Made by a program: the position numbers and the translations under genes. A DNA stretch of 64,000 bases, taken from assembly GCA_040389445.1 (NCBI GenBank), contig JAZJZX010000004.1, positions 138,597-202,596 on the forward strand, in the 5' to 3' direction. This document shows, one piece after another, positions 1 through 7,332 of this stretch. The notes under the pieces were generated by a model. That model worked only from the letters and a program-made list of their open reading frames with translations, searched no databases and was not told the DNA's origin. This stretch comes from UBA5189 sp040389445. GTDB taxonomy: Bacteria; Chloroflexota; Limnocylindria; Limnocylindrales; CSP1-4. Numbering within the stretch: the first letter of the stretch is position 1; each line of letters starts with the position of its first letter.

Positions 1-295
1 TGATCCAGATGATCGTCACGGCGACCCGTTGACCCACGGAAAGTGATCCAGACCCGGGCTGCTGGAGGACGCTGCTACATAGCTGAGATCCGGTTTGGTC
101 CTCAGCAAGACAGATGGCCGAGCCCTCGCGGTTGACGACAGACACGACTCCTGTGGCGTCACGGTCGATGCGTACAACGCCGAACAGGTGCGCCTGCGTG
201 GCAACGGTCGCGCTCCCGATGGCGGCTCCGATTGCCGCAGCTCCGAGCAGCCAGATGGCCAGAGACGACTTTCGAATGGCGTAGGTTGTCTTCAT
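1..295 (-). CDS. partial small secreted protein, runs off the left edge
   Basis: An open frame starts at ATG 295 and continues without a stop to base 1, so at least 98 residues are visible and the C-terminus is missing. It begins MKTTYAIRKSS and then has a hydrophobic Leu/Ala/Gly segment (about residues 11-30), which fits a signal peptide or membrane anchor. The rest reads as an exported domain with two Cys (in AICLAED and QLCSS). A GAAGG ribosome-binding site precedes the ATG. It lies 14 bp downstream of the reading frame that ends at 310 and is probably its operon partner. No family was recognised. Confidence 0.6.
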   Translation of the reverse strand, partial: MKTTYAIRKSSLAIWLLGAAAIGAAIGSATVATQAHLFGVVRIDRDATGVVSVVNREGSAICLAEDQTGSQLCSSVLQQPGSGSLSVGQRVAVTIIWI

Positions 296-309
296 CCGTG
301 ACCTTCGTC

Positions 310-639
310 CTAGCAGTCCAATCCGCAGTTCCATGTGATGGTATAGGTGCTGTTGTGGGTCGTGGCGGCCGCTGGCGGGCTGTGAAGTTCCTGGGTGCCT
401 ATCGCGGCTTCGAACGCGGTGCCAGACTCAAGCCCATTCCAGATTGCGCCCGACTGGGTGCCGGTAATTGGGCCCCAAGGACCGATGCTGTTTGGGCAGA
501 CTTGAGTGGAGATCGAGACATTGAAGCCACCATGCAAGGGATCGCCCTGACTGCCGATCGTCACGGTCTGGCAACTACCGATCGTCTGGGTTTGAGCTGG
601 GTCCCAATCAAAGAGAACGTTGTTTGCGGCCCAGCTCAA
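310..639 (-). CDS. C-terminal part of a secreted protein, possibly split by a frameshift
   Basis: This 109-residue frame opens only at a TTG and overlaps the end of the upstream 222-residue frame by about 32 bp in another phase. It looks exported: a Cys-containing beta-rich domain (cysteines in GSCQTV, TQVCPN and the terminal NCGLDC) with several aromatic residues and no hydrophobic segment of its own. The frame remains open upstream of the TTG, reading QVGWRLSWAANN. The two frames may therefore be one gene broken by a single-base indel, either in the genome or in the assembly. The alternative is a separate small gene with a TTG start. No family was recognised. Confidence 0.4.
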   Translation of the reverse strand: MSWAANNVLFDWDPAQTQTIGSCQTVTIGSQGDPLHGGFNVSISTQVCPNSIGPWGPITGTQSGAIWNGLESGTAFEAAIGTQELHSPPAAATTHNSTYTITWNCGLDC

Positions 640-1276
640 GCGCCAACCGACTTGCCTGAGTCTGAGGGGAAACAGCCTTGTCGACAGAGACTGCGTTCAG
701 GCCACGCGTCGAAACCTTGGTTTCCGCTCGCGTCGAGGCCGTCGTCGCTGCGACCACAAAGTCGGCTCGGTTGGTCGGGATATCTACGCCCGCGACCCGG
801 GCCTTTCTTGTCTCCTCGGCAACCATCGCTACGTCCGAGGCCGGCGTCGAGCCATCAAGAGTGTCCAGCCCGCCAAACTGATCGAGCGCGATCTGCGGAT
901 CCACCCCGAGGGCTATGAGAGCGGCCACCGCACTCATAGCAGGGGCCTGTTCTGGCGCCGTGCCCTTACTCCCCGACGCCGGAGGCGACGTCATTGAGGA
1001 GTTCGCGGAACCACCATCCTGCGCAGCAGCGCTGTCGTTGAAGGAGACGGACGAGCCGGTTCGGCCTAACACTCGGACGGTAGTCGTCGCTGACCCAAAC
1101 GTGTCGATCACCCATCCGGGCTGAACGGTAACCTCCGAAACTGGTCGGTAGCCGCTCGCTCGATCGACGTGCATGGATAGCTCGGTACTACTCGGTCCAG
1201 CGGCTAGGGTCGAACCTTCGGGTATCACGACGGCGACGAGAAGCCCAATCAGCAACGCGGAACGGCGGCGATTCAT
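608..1276 (-). CDS. secreted protein of unknown function (N-terminal part of a probable frameshifted gene)
   Basis: The 222-residue product starts MNRRRSALLIGLLVAVV, a classic signal peptide ending near residue 26 (LAAG). The mature part is Ser/Thr/Ala rich and contains a helical segment around residues 105-160. ATG 1276 is preceded by GGAG at suitable spacing, and a TATAGG box lies about 35 bp upstream. The frame ends inside the start of the 310-639 frame. Because that frame lacks its own signal peptide and a normal start, one continuous secreted protein of about 320 residues is likely. No function was recognised. Confidence 0.5.
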   Translation of the reverse strand: MNRRRSALLIGLLVAVVIPEGSTLAAGPSSTELSMHVDRASGYRPVSEVTVQPGWVIDTFGSATTTVRVLGRTGSSVSFNDSAAAQDGGSANSSMTSPPASGSKGTAPEQAPAMSAVAALIALGVDPQIALDQFGGLDTLDGSTPASDVAMVAEETRKARVAGVDIPTNRADFVVAATTASTRAETKVSTRGLNAVSVDKAVSPQTQASRLALELGRKQRSL

Positions 1277-1438
1277 CGGGACATCTCCAACGGCGTACCT
1301 ACCTCGCGAGCCTATAGGTCGGGTGGGTCCAAGTCAAATCGGAGTGAACCGACCTTGCCACATGGAGTTGACATACTGGATAGCAGGCCACCGCCTCAAT
1401 CTGATTGTCGAGTCTCGAACTCGACGGGGCCAAGCATG

Positions 1439-1555
1439 CCCCAGGGTCTCGACCTCGGCCACGCCATCCATGACGTTGCCCTTGACGTCCTTGGCGGAGT
1501 CGAGCTCGGGTTCCTGGCTGAGGTAGCCGACGGTGAAGCCTCTCGGTGACATCAC
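1439..1555 (-). pseudogene. ettA: fragment of the ABC-F translational throttle ATPase EttA
   Basis: About 39 residues read RGFTVGYLSQEPELD, then SAKDVKGNV, then MDGVAEVETL. This is the highly conserved stretch of EttA that follows Walker A in the first ABC domain (consensus VGYLPQEPxLD and NVxEGVAE). Neither the Walker A upstream nor the remaining ~450 residues of a normal ~555-residue EttA is present, and the frame degenerates after GHAW. It is a gene remnant next to the VapBC pair. The match is from memory of the family. Confidence 0.6.
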
Positions 1556-1624
1556 ATGGCGCCGCCTGCACCCGCGGTGGCAGCACCACTCTTCCCGCGA
1601 CGTACCGAGGGGACCAGGCCCCGA

Positions 1625-2026
1625 TCAGGACGCCGGGAGAACCTCGAAACCCCGTGCAGCGAAGTCGGCGTCGAACGTGAAGGCCAGACGGATGTCGTGC
1701 CGCCGCATGACGAGGAAGCTCGTCCAATCCACGAGCGAAATCCCCCGAAGGCCGGCGGCCAACAGCGCCTCGCGCGCCTCGGCGTGGAGCTGCGCATCCA
1801 CCCAGACCACCTCGACGATGGGCAGCAGGCGGTCCGTGAATTCGCGCAGCGCTCCGATCCCGAGCCGGTGCTGGATGAGCGCCGTCGTTTCGACCACGAC
1901 GTACTCGTGGGTCAGCAGACCGGCGTCAGCCGCACGGAGCTTCTCCAGAGCTCTGCGGGAAGGGAGGTGGTTCGGGTCCCGGTTGTCCACGAGCGCGTAG
2001 AACGCGGCCGTGTCGATGAAGATCAC
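1625..2026 (-). CDS. PIN-domain toxin, VapC family
   Basis: The 133-residue protein has the length and acidic residues of VapC ribonuclease toxins: Asp in FIDTAAF (residues 3-9), Glu in VVETTAL (~45-51), Asp in LVDWTSF (~98) and Asp in FDADFAA (~120). These form the metal site of PIN domains. Its ATG overlaps the antitoxin stop by 4 bp (ATGA), so the two are translationally coupled. VapC toxins cleave tRNA or rRNA until bound by their antitoxin; the target here cannot be told. Confidence 0.88.
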   Translation of the reverse strand: MIFIDTAAFYALVDNRDPNHLPSRRALEKLRAADAGLLTHEYVVVETTALIQHRLGIGALREFTDRLLPIVEVVWVDAQLHAEAREALLAAGLRGISLVDWTSFLVMRRHDIRLAFTFDADFAARGFEVLPAS

Positions 2027-2274
2027 GAGCCGTAGATCTCGTCCAGATACCGGTCGTGGTCCGCCGCCACGTTCTCTCCGTCGCCATGGCCGGACCCGAC
2101 CGCCGCCATGGCTCGATCCCAGAGTTCGGCACGTGTCGGCGGTGCCAGCACGCCCCCGTAGGCACGATCCACCGCCTCTCGGACCAGGTGTGCCATCGAG
2201 ACGCCCTGCTCACGCGCCAGCTGGCGCAGCCGGTCCGCCTGCTCGGGCTCAAGCGAGATCTGGGTCCGCTCCAT
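2023..2274 (-). CDS. ribbon-helix-helix antitoxin, VapB/CopG type
   Basis: The 83-residue protein starts MERTQISLEPEQADRLRQLA, a beta strand plus helix typical of CopG/MetJ ribbon-helix-helix DNA-binding domains, followed by GVSMAHLVREAVDRAY as the second helix. The C-terminal acidic tail (ENVAADHDRYLDEIYG) would wrap the toxin. It is the first gene of a two-gene operon with the PIN toxin. It should autorepress at the 12-bp inverted repeat just upstream (2278-2312). Confidence 0.85.
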   Translation of the reverse strand: MERTQISLEPEQADRLRQLAREQGVSMAHLVREAVDRAYGGVLAPPTRAELWDRAMAAVGSGHGDGENVAADHDRYLDEIYGS

Positions 2275-2277
2275 GCC

Positions 2278-2312
2278 GTCATGATATCACCTAGCCTGCA
2301 TGATGTAATGAC
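2278..2312 (-). promoter_or_regulatory. candidate operator of the VapBC operon
   Basis: GTCATGATATCA (2278-2289) and TGATGTAATGAC (2301-2312) form an inverted repeat matching at 10 of 12 positions, with 11 bp between the arms. It ends 4 bp upstream of the antitoxin start. This placement is typical of ribbon-helix-helix autoregulation. Assignment is by position and symmetry only. Confidence 0.5.
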
Positions 2313-2544
2313 GCCGAGTCGATGGGCCGACGCCGTAACCATGCGGATCACGGCCGCTTGGCGACGTGAACTGGCTCGGGTTGCCGTTCGAGAGACTCGT
2401 TGTCCGGGATCTGCAGGTGTATGCGCAGGCGCTCGACGCCGGCTGGCGGTGATCACGGCCACTGGCTACGGCTACGTCCGCGCGGATGGCGGGGCGGTCA
2501 TTCCGATCGGAGCACTGACCGCCTGATCCGTTCGCGGCACCAGA

Positions 2545-2572
2545 CAAGGAAGAAGCCGGCCTCGCGGCCGGC
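2545..2572 (-). terminator. intrinsic terminator downstream of tRNA-Thr
   Basis: A perfect 7-bp stem GCCGGCC/GGCCGGC with a TCGC loop (2555-2572) is followed on the minus strand by the pyrimidine tract TTCTTCCTT. It lies about 30 bp beyond the 3' end of the tRNA. Confidence 0.6.
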
Positions 2573-2602
2573 CGGGTTTCAAGTTCGGATCGTGATCTCT
2601 GG

Positions 2603-2674
2603 AGCCGACACTCGGATTTGAACCGAGGACCTGCTGTTTACGAAACAGCTGCTCTACCGCTGAGCTATGTCGGC
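2603..2674 (-). tRNA. tRNA-Thr (anticodon CGT)
   Basis: The minus strand folds into a full cloverleaf: acceptor GCCGACA/TGTCGGC, D-arm GCTC/GAGC, anticodon stem GCTGT/ACAGC with loop TTCGTAA, and T-arm CTCGG/CCGAG with TTCAAAT. Anticodon CGT decodes ACG (Thr). The total is 72 nt including the discriminator, and no CCA is encoded. An intrinsic terminator follows. Confidence 0.95.
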
Positions 2675-3009
2675 CTACGGGCAAGGATATCCGATGCTCT
2701 CAAGCATCGGCTATTCGGCAACTCCCAAGCACGATCGACCGAGCCGGTTCACGACCGCGAAGCCGTTGAACAGGTGATGATCATGCCCCCGACGGCGCGA
2801 AGCGGGCCCGAGGAGATCGCTCGAACGAGAACAATCGTTCGGCGTTGCCGATGGCGGGCCCCTCGAGACGACTCAGCCCGACCGCGGAAAGAACCGAGAC
2901 TCGGCCATCTCGCCAGCAGCGACATGATCCGAAGGCTATGTAGCCACGCTCACGCGCTCCGGGCGGCCTGCGGATCCCATACCCGCCGCCGCGTGAACCT
3001 GGGCGAGCG
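2675..3009. other. intergenic region without recognisable content
   Basis: About 335 bp between the tRNA and the lipoprotein gene. Frames open across it on both strands, but none has a ribosome-binding site or protein-like composition. No repeats or hairpins stand out. Confidence 0.5.
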
Positions 3010-3570
3010 TCACGGTGCCAAGGTCGGGAGCGCCAGATCGGGAAGGGCCGCCGGCGGCTCCGGCGTGGTGACGACGTCAGTCGAGGTGTTGCGGATGGGA
3101 CCCGTCCCGTAGAACCCGAAGTCGCTCGGCGTCACCACGCATGTGGGATCAGTCCAAACCTCGCCCGACAGGGGAAACGGTACGTCCCCACGAATCTGTA
3201 CGATCCACGCCGGTCCAACCTCACGAAGCTGTGGCTCCCTGCCCGTAAGTGGGACGTAGCGGGCGATGTCCTTCGCCGCCGCGATCTGCGCCATTCCTGC
3301 GACACTCTGAATTGGGATCGAGTCGCCGATCTGGCATTTGGCCATCGCGTCGGCCGCAGCGGAGCTCGGGTGCGAGGCGGACACCGCCTGCACGTCTCCG
3401 GCCACCGGCAGATCCACGGGTGCCTTGGTCGGGGATGGTGATGTCGTGGGTTGTGGGCCCTCAGTCACGATCGCCCCCGCGCCGCAAGCTGAGAGCGCGA
3501 CGACCAAGGGCAATACTACCGTCCAGATTGGGGGCCCCTGGAGAACCAGAGGGAACTTCATGACGCTCAT
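3010..3570 (-). CDS. putative lipoprotein of unknown function
   Basis: The start is set at ATG 3570 because it overlaps the stop of the upstream gene as ATGA; longer frames read through that gene. The 186-residue product has a hydrophobic signal segment ending in the lipobox-like ALSAC (about residue 28), a PTTSPSPTKAP linker, and then a ~130-residue globular domain with two Cys (AKCQIG, DPTCVV). It ends in a Pro/Leu-rich tail. It is translationally coupled to the secreted protein encoded at 3567-4346, so the two probably act together at the cell surface. No family was recognised. Confidence 0.65.
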   Translation of the reverse strand: MSVMKFPLVLQGPPIWTVVLPLVVALSACGAGAIVTEGPQPTTSPSPTKAPVDLPVAGDVQAVSASHPSSAAADAMAKCQIGDSIPIQSVAGMAQIAAAKDIARYVPLTGREPQLREVGPAWIVQIRGDVPFPLSGEVWTDPTCVVTPSDFGFYGTGPIRNTSTDVVTTPEPPAALPDLALPTLAP

Positions 3571-4346
3571 GGTGCTCGGTCCCAAGGGTAGAAGTTGTGA
3601 CCGGTGTAGTCCCATGTGCATCGCCAGTTCGTCGGGTTTGAGTTCGCACATCCGGAACCCGGTGTCCGATTCTCGTAGTGCCAACCGGACGCATTCTGGT
3701 ATTGGACATTACCAAACAACTGATGGTTGCTGACCGTTCCGCCACCTTGATCACCATCGTTGAGCATCTCGTCTTGATATTCAACTGCGGCAACGCCTGG
3801 CCAACAGGTCTCAATGTCGGAAACAGACCTCGAGTACTTGAAGACTTCGTCGATGTAGTAGTTGTGGCTGCTGCCGACCTTCGATATCTGGAAGAAGTGC
3901 AGCCCCGTCGCGGCGTTGGCGATCTTGATGAACGGCGTTCCAAAGACGAGCCCGCAAGGACCCGTCTCGCGCTGATAGAAGACCCAGTAGTAGGTGATCC
4001 CATTGTTCCATGGGCACGTGTTGACGGATGGGTCGGGGCACTTAGCGTAGCCACCTTGGTAGATGTTGACGCCTGCAGCAGCCGTCTGGGGTCCGTCGAG
4101 AGAAACCCAAGAGAGCGACCAGCTCCACACCTTCGTCGCGGCCTGGACACACAGGTTCTCGTTGACGTACTCGATCTCGGCGTACACGCCCTTCAGGCCG
4201 GTTCCGGATCGCCCGTTGCCGAGGAACTTGTTCTCGGAGACGCCGGTGCAGTTGGCCCACGCAGTCGCCGTTGCTGGGACGGCCGACAGCGTCCCCACCG
4301 CCAGGGCACTTGCGATGATGAGCGCCCATCCGGACCTCTTCTTCAC
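3567..4346 (-). CDS. secreted Cys-rich protein of unknown function
   Basis: GTG 4346 is chosen because GGAGGTG (4354-4360) precedes it at ideal spacing and a signal peptide follows at once (VKKRSGWALIIASALAVG, cleavage near ATATA). The 259-residue product is rich in aromatic residues and Cys (CTGV, LCVQ, KCPDP, NTCPW, GPCGL, ETCW, GCANS, RCTW), which suggests a disulfide-stabilised beta-rich extracellular domain, perhaps carbohydrate-binding. No catalytic motif was recognised. It is the first gene of a two-gene operon with a lipoprotein. Confidence 0.7.
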   Translation of the reverse strand: MKKRSGWALIIASALAVGTLSAVPATATAWANCTGVSENKFLGNGRSGTGLKGVYAEIEYVNENLCVQAATKVWSWSLSWVSLDGPQTAAAGVNIYQGGYAKCPDPSVNTCPWNNGITYYWVFYQRETGPCGLVFGTPFIKIANAATGLHFFQISKVGSSHNYYIDEVFKYSRSVSDIETCWPGVAAVEYQDEMLNDGDQGGGTVSNHQLFGNVQYQNASGWHYENRTPGSGCANSNPTNWRCTWDYTGHNFYPWDRAP

Positions 4347-4598
4347 TGCTGCCCACCTCCAAGGGACGCAGCTAGGACGCGACGCGCGCTCGCACCGTGA
4401 CTCTAGCAGTGCCGTCAATCCGCGAGTCCCGCAATGTCGTTGCCCAACGAATCTGTCAGAGCTAGTTCAAGGATTCCTCGGCGGTCCCGGCGAAGGAGTT
4501 CTACGAATCGATCGCTGCCAAGCCCCGGTGGTGGCTGGCGGTCAACTCACCTCACGGCTGGTCGGCGATCGGCGCGCCCTGCTCGATGCGCTGACTCG

Positions 4599-4632
4599 TG
4601 TTGCTACTCGCGCCCTACTGGTGGTAGCATCA
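4599..4632 (+). promoter_or_regulatory. candidate operator of the MazEF-like operon
   Basis: TGCTAC (4602-4607) and GTAGCA (4624-4629) form a perfect 6-bp inverted repeat with a 16-bp spacer, ending 7 bp before the antitoxin ATG. The position fits autorepression. It is short enough to be fortuitous. Confidence 0.35.
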
Positions 4633-4636
4633 CAGT

Positions 4637-4858
4637 ATGAAGGTCAGTGTCAGCCTGCCGGGCGAAGACGTCCAATTCCTCGATGCCTACGCCAAGGAGC
4701 AGGGGCTCGAATCTCGGTCGGCCGCCCTCCATCGAGCCGTTCGCCTGCTTCGGACCGCAGAACTCGGCGGCACCTACGAAGCGGCCTGGGACGAATGGAC
4801 CGCTGAGGGCGAGGCCGAACGCTGGGAATCGACCACTGGCGACGGGGTCGTGGCGTGA
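4637..4858 (+). CDS. MazE-like antitoxin
   Basis: The 73-residue protein starts MKVSVSLPGEDVQFLDAYAK with a ribbon-helix-helix pattern (strand, helix, then SRSAALHRAVRLL). The C-terminal half is acidic and Trp-rich (AAWDEWTAEGEAERWE), as expected for the toxin-neutralising tail. Its stop overlaps the start of the MazF-like gene (TGATG). It would bind operator DNA and hold the toxin inactive. The RHH family assignment is by pattern, and the pairing with a PemK/MazF toxin supports it. Confidence 0.8.
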   Translation: MKVSVSLPGEDVQFLDAYAKEQGLESRSAALHRAVRLLRTAELGGTYEAAWDEWTAEGEAERWESTTGDGVVA

Positions 4859-5205
4859 TGCGGCGCGGCGACATTTATTCCGTCGATCTCGATCCCGCCC
4901 GCGGCTCCGAGGCAAACAAGCGCCGGCCGGCGGTCATCGTCAGCAACGACGCGGCCAACGCGACGGCGGGGCGGCTGGGTCGCGGCGTGATCACGGTCGT
5001 TCCCGTGACATCGAGTGTCGAGCGCGTCTATCCGTTCCAGGTCCTGCTTCCAGCCGTCGAGACGGGACTCGATCGCGACTCCAAGGCGCACGCTGAACAG
5101 ATCCGCTCGATCGCCGTGGAGCGGGTGGGTGACCGGCTGGGCGTCGTCCCCCACGTGATCATGCTCGACATCGATGAGGCCCTGCGCCTGCATCTGGGCC
5201 TGTAG
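4858..5205 (+). CDS. MazF/PemK-type mRNA interferase toxin
   Basis: This ~115-residue protein begins MRRGDIYSVDLDPARGSE, continues NKRRPAVIVSNDAAN, and later has VVPVTSS and HAEQIRSI. These are the conserved segments of the MazF/PemK fold, including the catalytic Arg in the RRPAVIVS strand region. MazF enzymes cut single-stranded mRNA at short sequences. ATG 4858 (one-base overlap with the antitoxin stop) is preferred over GTG 4855. Confidence 0.9.
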   Translation: MRRGDIYSVDLDPARGSEANKRRPAVIVSNDAANATAGRLGRGVITVVPVTSSVERVYPFQVLLPAVETGLDRDSKAHAEQIRSIAVERVGDRLGVVPHVIMLDIDEALRLHLGL

Positions 5206-5408
5206 CCCAACCGATTTGTGAGACGATTCGGGCGCTCAGGGTCGGTTTCCACGCCAGCGGCCCGCAGCGTCCATCCTGGACGGGCAACCCCTCGAAACGA
5301 ATAGCTGATACGTGTGCCCGTTTGTATCGGGTCTCTACTCGGGGTAGCACCGCTGGGCAAGGGCCGCCGGCGATCGTCCGCCTCAGGGAGTGGCGTCAGT
5401 ACGACGCG

Positions 5409-6182
5409 TCATGCGCTGGGCGGCGACCCGTTCGGGGGTGCCCCGCCGTTCCAGCCCACGTTCGTGAATTTCGGGACGAACCGGTAGCCCCGGCCGGGAA
5501 CCGTGGCGATGAACCGCGGGTGGCGATAGTCATCCTGGAGCTTGATCCGGAGGCTCCGGATGTGGCGATCCACGATGTTGCTCTCGGCCACGAAGTCCGT
5601 GCCCCAGATGGCATCGAGAATTTCCTCCCGCGTCACGACGCGCCCGCCCCGGCTGGCGAGGAGGTACAGGAGGCTCTGTTCGATACCGCTCAGGTGGACC
5701 ACCGAGTCGCCGGCCTTCACCTGGCGATTGACGATGTCGATCTCGATCTCGCCCAGCCTGATCGTCGGCACGAGGGGTCGATCCATGCCGGTGGCTCTTC
5801 GGCTGAGCACGATCGAGCGGGCGAGGAGCTCCTCCGGCGAGAAGGGCATCGTGAGGATGTCGTCCACGCCGAGCTCGAAGGCCCGCAGCTTGGTCCTGAG
5901 GTCGCCACGGCGCGTGAGGCCGAGCGCCGGCGTCCGGGTCCGCGTCATGGCGTTCGTGGTGGCGAGACGCTGCAGGAGCGCCGTGCTGTCGTCGTGATCC
6001 ATGTCGATCACCGTCAGGTGCGGCTGCCAGTCCGCGAGGAGCGCTTCTGCATCGGCGAGGGCGTTGGCCGCGCGAACGATGAAGAGGCCGTGATTCAGGG
6101 TCAACTCGATGAGGTCGACGACGAGTTGGCGATCATGCAGCACCAGGGCCCGCCGCGCGTCACCTTGCTCCGTAGTACGCAT
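5409..6182 (-). CDS. OmpR-family response regulator with atypical receiver
   Basis: ATG 6182 is selected because GGAGG lies just upstream and the receiver begins directly (MRTTEQGDARRALVLHD). The 257-residue protein has an N-terminal receiver domain (about 10-125) and a C-terminal winged-helix effector (about 145-245: LSGIEQSLLYLLAS, IVDRHIRSLRIKL, VPGRGYRFVP). The candidate phospho-acceptor lies in TVIDMD. The acidic pair near residue 15 is reduced to HD, and the invariant Lys of the KPF motif is Met (TMPF). It may therefore work without classical phosphorylation. No kinase gene is adjacent. Confidence 0.85.
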   Translation of the reverse strand: MRTTEQGDARRALVLHDRQLVVDLIELTLNHGLFIVRAANALADAEALLADWQPHLTVIDMDHDDSTALLQRLATTNAMTRTRTPALGLTRRGDLRTKLRAFELGVDDILTMPFSPEELLARSIVLSRRATGMDRPLVPTIRLGEIEIDIVNRQVKAGDSVVHLSGIEQSLLYLLASRGGRVVTREEILDAIWGTDFVAESNIVDRHIRSLRIKLQDDYRHPRFIATVPGRGYRFVPKFTNVGWNGGAPPNGSPPSA

Positions 6183-6375
6183 GTGACCGCCCTCCAACAG
6201 GTCGGCCCACCCGTCGGGCCCAGATGCGGTTTTTATACCAGATGACGCGTCGTCATGACAGGCCGACCTTGCCGGCAGACACTCGCCGAGGCCGGTCATT
6301 CGTGACCGGCACGCCGTCCGGCAGTGGTTCGCGGTCCGCTTCCCCCGGATGCCCGATAGCGCACAGGAGGAAGTC

Positions 6376-6810
6376 ATGTCAACCGAGCGAGTCGACCAGA
6401 CGGTCGTGACCGAGAGCGCCGCACCGGCGGGCGCGCCAACGGCCACCGCGCCGGCAACCAGCGAATCCATGCGGACGGATCGTCACGTGAGCACCACCAC
6501 CACCAATCCCGGCGGATCCGAGATGACCCGGCGCGTCATCGTCCTCCTGTTCGGTCTCGTGCAGGTGGTCATTGGTCTGCGGTTCGTGCTGCTGCTCCTG
6601 GACGCGAGGGAGGCGAACGGCCTGGTGTCCGGCATCCTCAACCTGAGCCAGCTGTTCGTCGCCCCGTTCGAGGGAATCCTGCGCACGGATGCGCTCAAGT
6701 CCGCCGGCTCGATCTTCGATGTCACCGCGATCGTCGCGATCATCGGCTGGACCATCCTCGAGATGATCATTCTCTGGGCGGTCGGGATCTTCCGCCGCGA
6801 GAAGGCCTGA
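6376..6810 (+). CDS. YggT-family integral membrane protein
   Basis: ATG 6376 follows AGGAGG at 5-6 bp. The 144-residue product has a ~60-residue Ser/Thr/Ala-rich cytoplasmic N-terminus. Two membrane segments follow, VIVLLFGLVQVVIGLRFVL and FDVTAIVAIIGWTILEM, with the YggT-like loop RTDALKSAGSIFD between them. YggT proteins are poorly understood and are linked to osmotic shock, shape and division. The next gene is a GlsB-type stress protein, so this may be a small envelope-stress operon. Confidence 0.75.
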   Translation: MSTERVDQTVVTESAAPAGAPTATAPATSESMRTDRHVSTTTTNPGGSEMTRRVIVLLFGLVQVVIGLRFVLLLLDAREANGLVSGILNLSQLFVAPFEGILRTDALKSAGSIFDVTAIVAIIGWTILEMIILWAVGIFRREKA

Positions 6811-6903
6811 CCTCGAGCATCACGATCGGCTCCGTCGCAACGGCGGATCCGGCACCCTCGCCCGCCGACAGTCCGGCGGGCGGCTCGGAAGGAGCAGCAT
6901 CAA

Positions 6904-7170
6904 GTGGGTTTCATCGCATGGATCGTCGTCGGCGCGATCGCCGGCTTCCTTGCCAACCAGGTCATGGGCTCGCGTGAGGGCCTGCTGATGATGGTGGTCC
7001 TCGGAATCGTCGGCGGCCTCGTCGGCGGCTATCTCGCCGCCACCGTCTTCAAGATGGGGACCGTGGACGGCATCAACATCGAGAGCATCTTCATCGCCAC
7101 GCTGGGCGCCATCCTCGTCATCTTCGTGGTCCGGTTCTTCCAGGGCTCGCGAGGGATGCGCCGGGGATGA
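6904..7170 (+). CDS. GlsB/YeaQ/YmgE-family stress membrane protein
   Basis: The 88-residue, three-helix membrane protein starts at GTG after GGAAGGAG. It has the family hallmarks GFIAWIVVGAIAGFLA, a Gly-zipper segment (VVLGIVGGLVGGYLAATVF) and a last helix (IFIATLGAILVIFVVRFF). The family is known from stress regulons, and its molecular role is uncertain. Its stop overlaps the start of a 45-residue membrane peptide gene. Confidence 0.85.
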   Translation: MGFIAWIVVGAIAGFLANQVMGSREGLLMMVVLGIVGGLVGGYLAATVFKMGTVDGINIESIFIATLGAILVIFVVRFFQGSRGMRRG

Positions 7171-7307
7171 TGGCGCTCACGCAGTCCCTTGCGCGAACCA
7201 CCATCCTCGTGGGCGTGGCGTTGATCCTCATCCTCGTCCTGCTCCCGGCCGTACTCGTTGCCGCCGGACCGGCGCTCTTCGTCGGGAGCGGCTCCACCGT
7301 CAGTTGA
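7170..7307 (+). CDS. 45-residue single-span membrane peptide
   Basis: ATG 7170 overlaps the GlsB-type stop by one base (TGATG). The product is MALTQSLART, then a ~25-residue hydrophobic helix rich in Ile, Leu and Val, then GPALFVGSGSTVS. Coupling to the previous gene and the clean hydrophobic span support a real small gene. No family was recognised. It may modulate the neighbouring membrane proteins. Confidence 0.5.
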   Translation: MALTQSLARTTILVGVALILILVLLPAVLVAAGPALFVGSGSTVS

Positions 7308-7332
7308 GGCGTACCACCGACATCCGTGTCCG

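Noticed and set aside
2357..2452. 31-codon fragment reading LGDVNWLGLPFERLVV and ending in a stop
   Set aside because: It looks protein-like, but the frame is closed just upstream by TAA with no start. Too short to assign as a gene or pseudogene.
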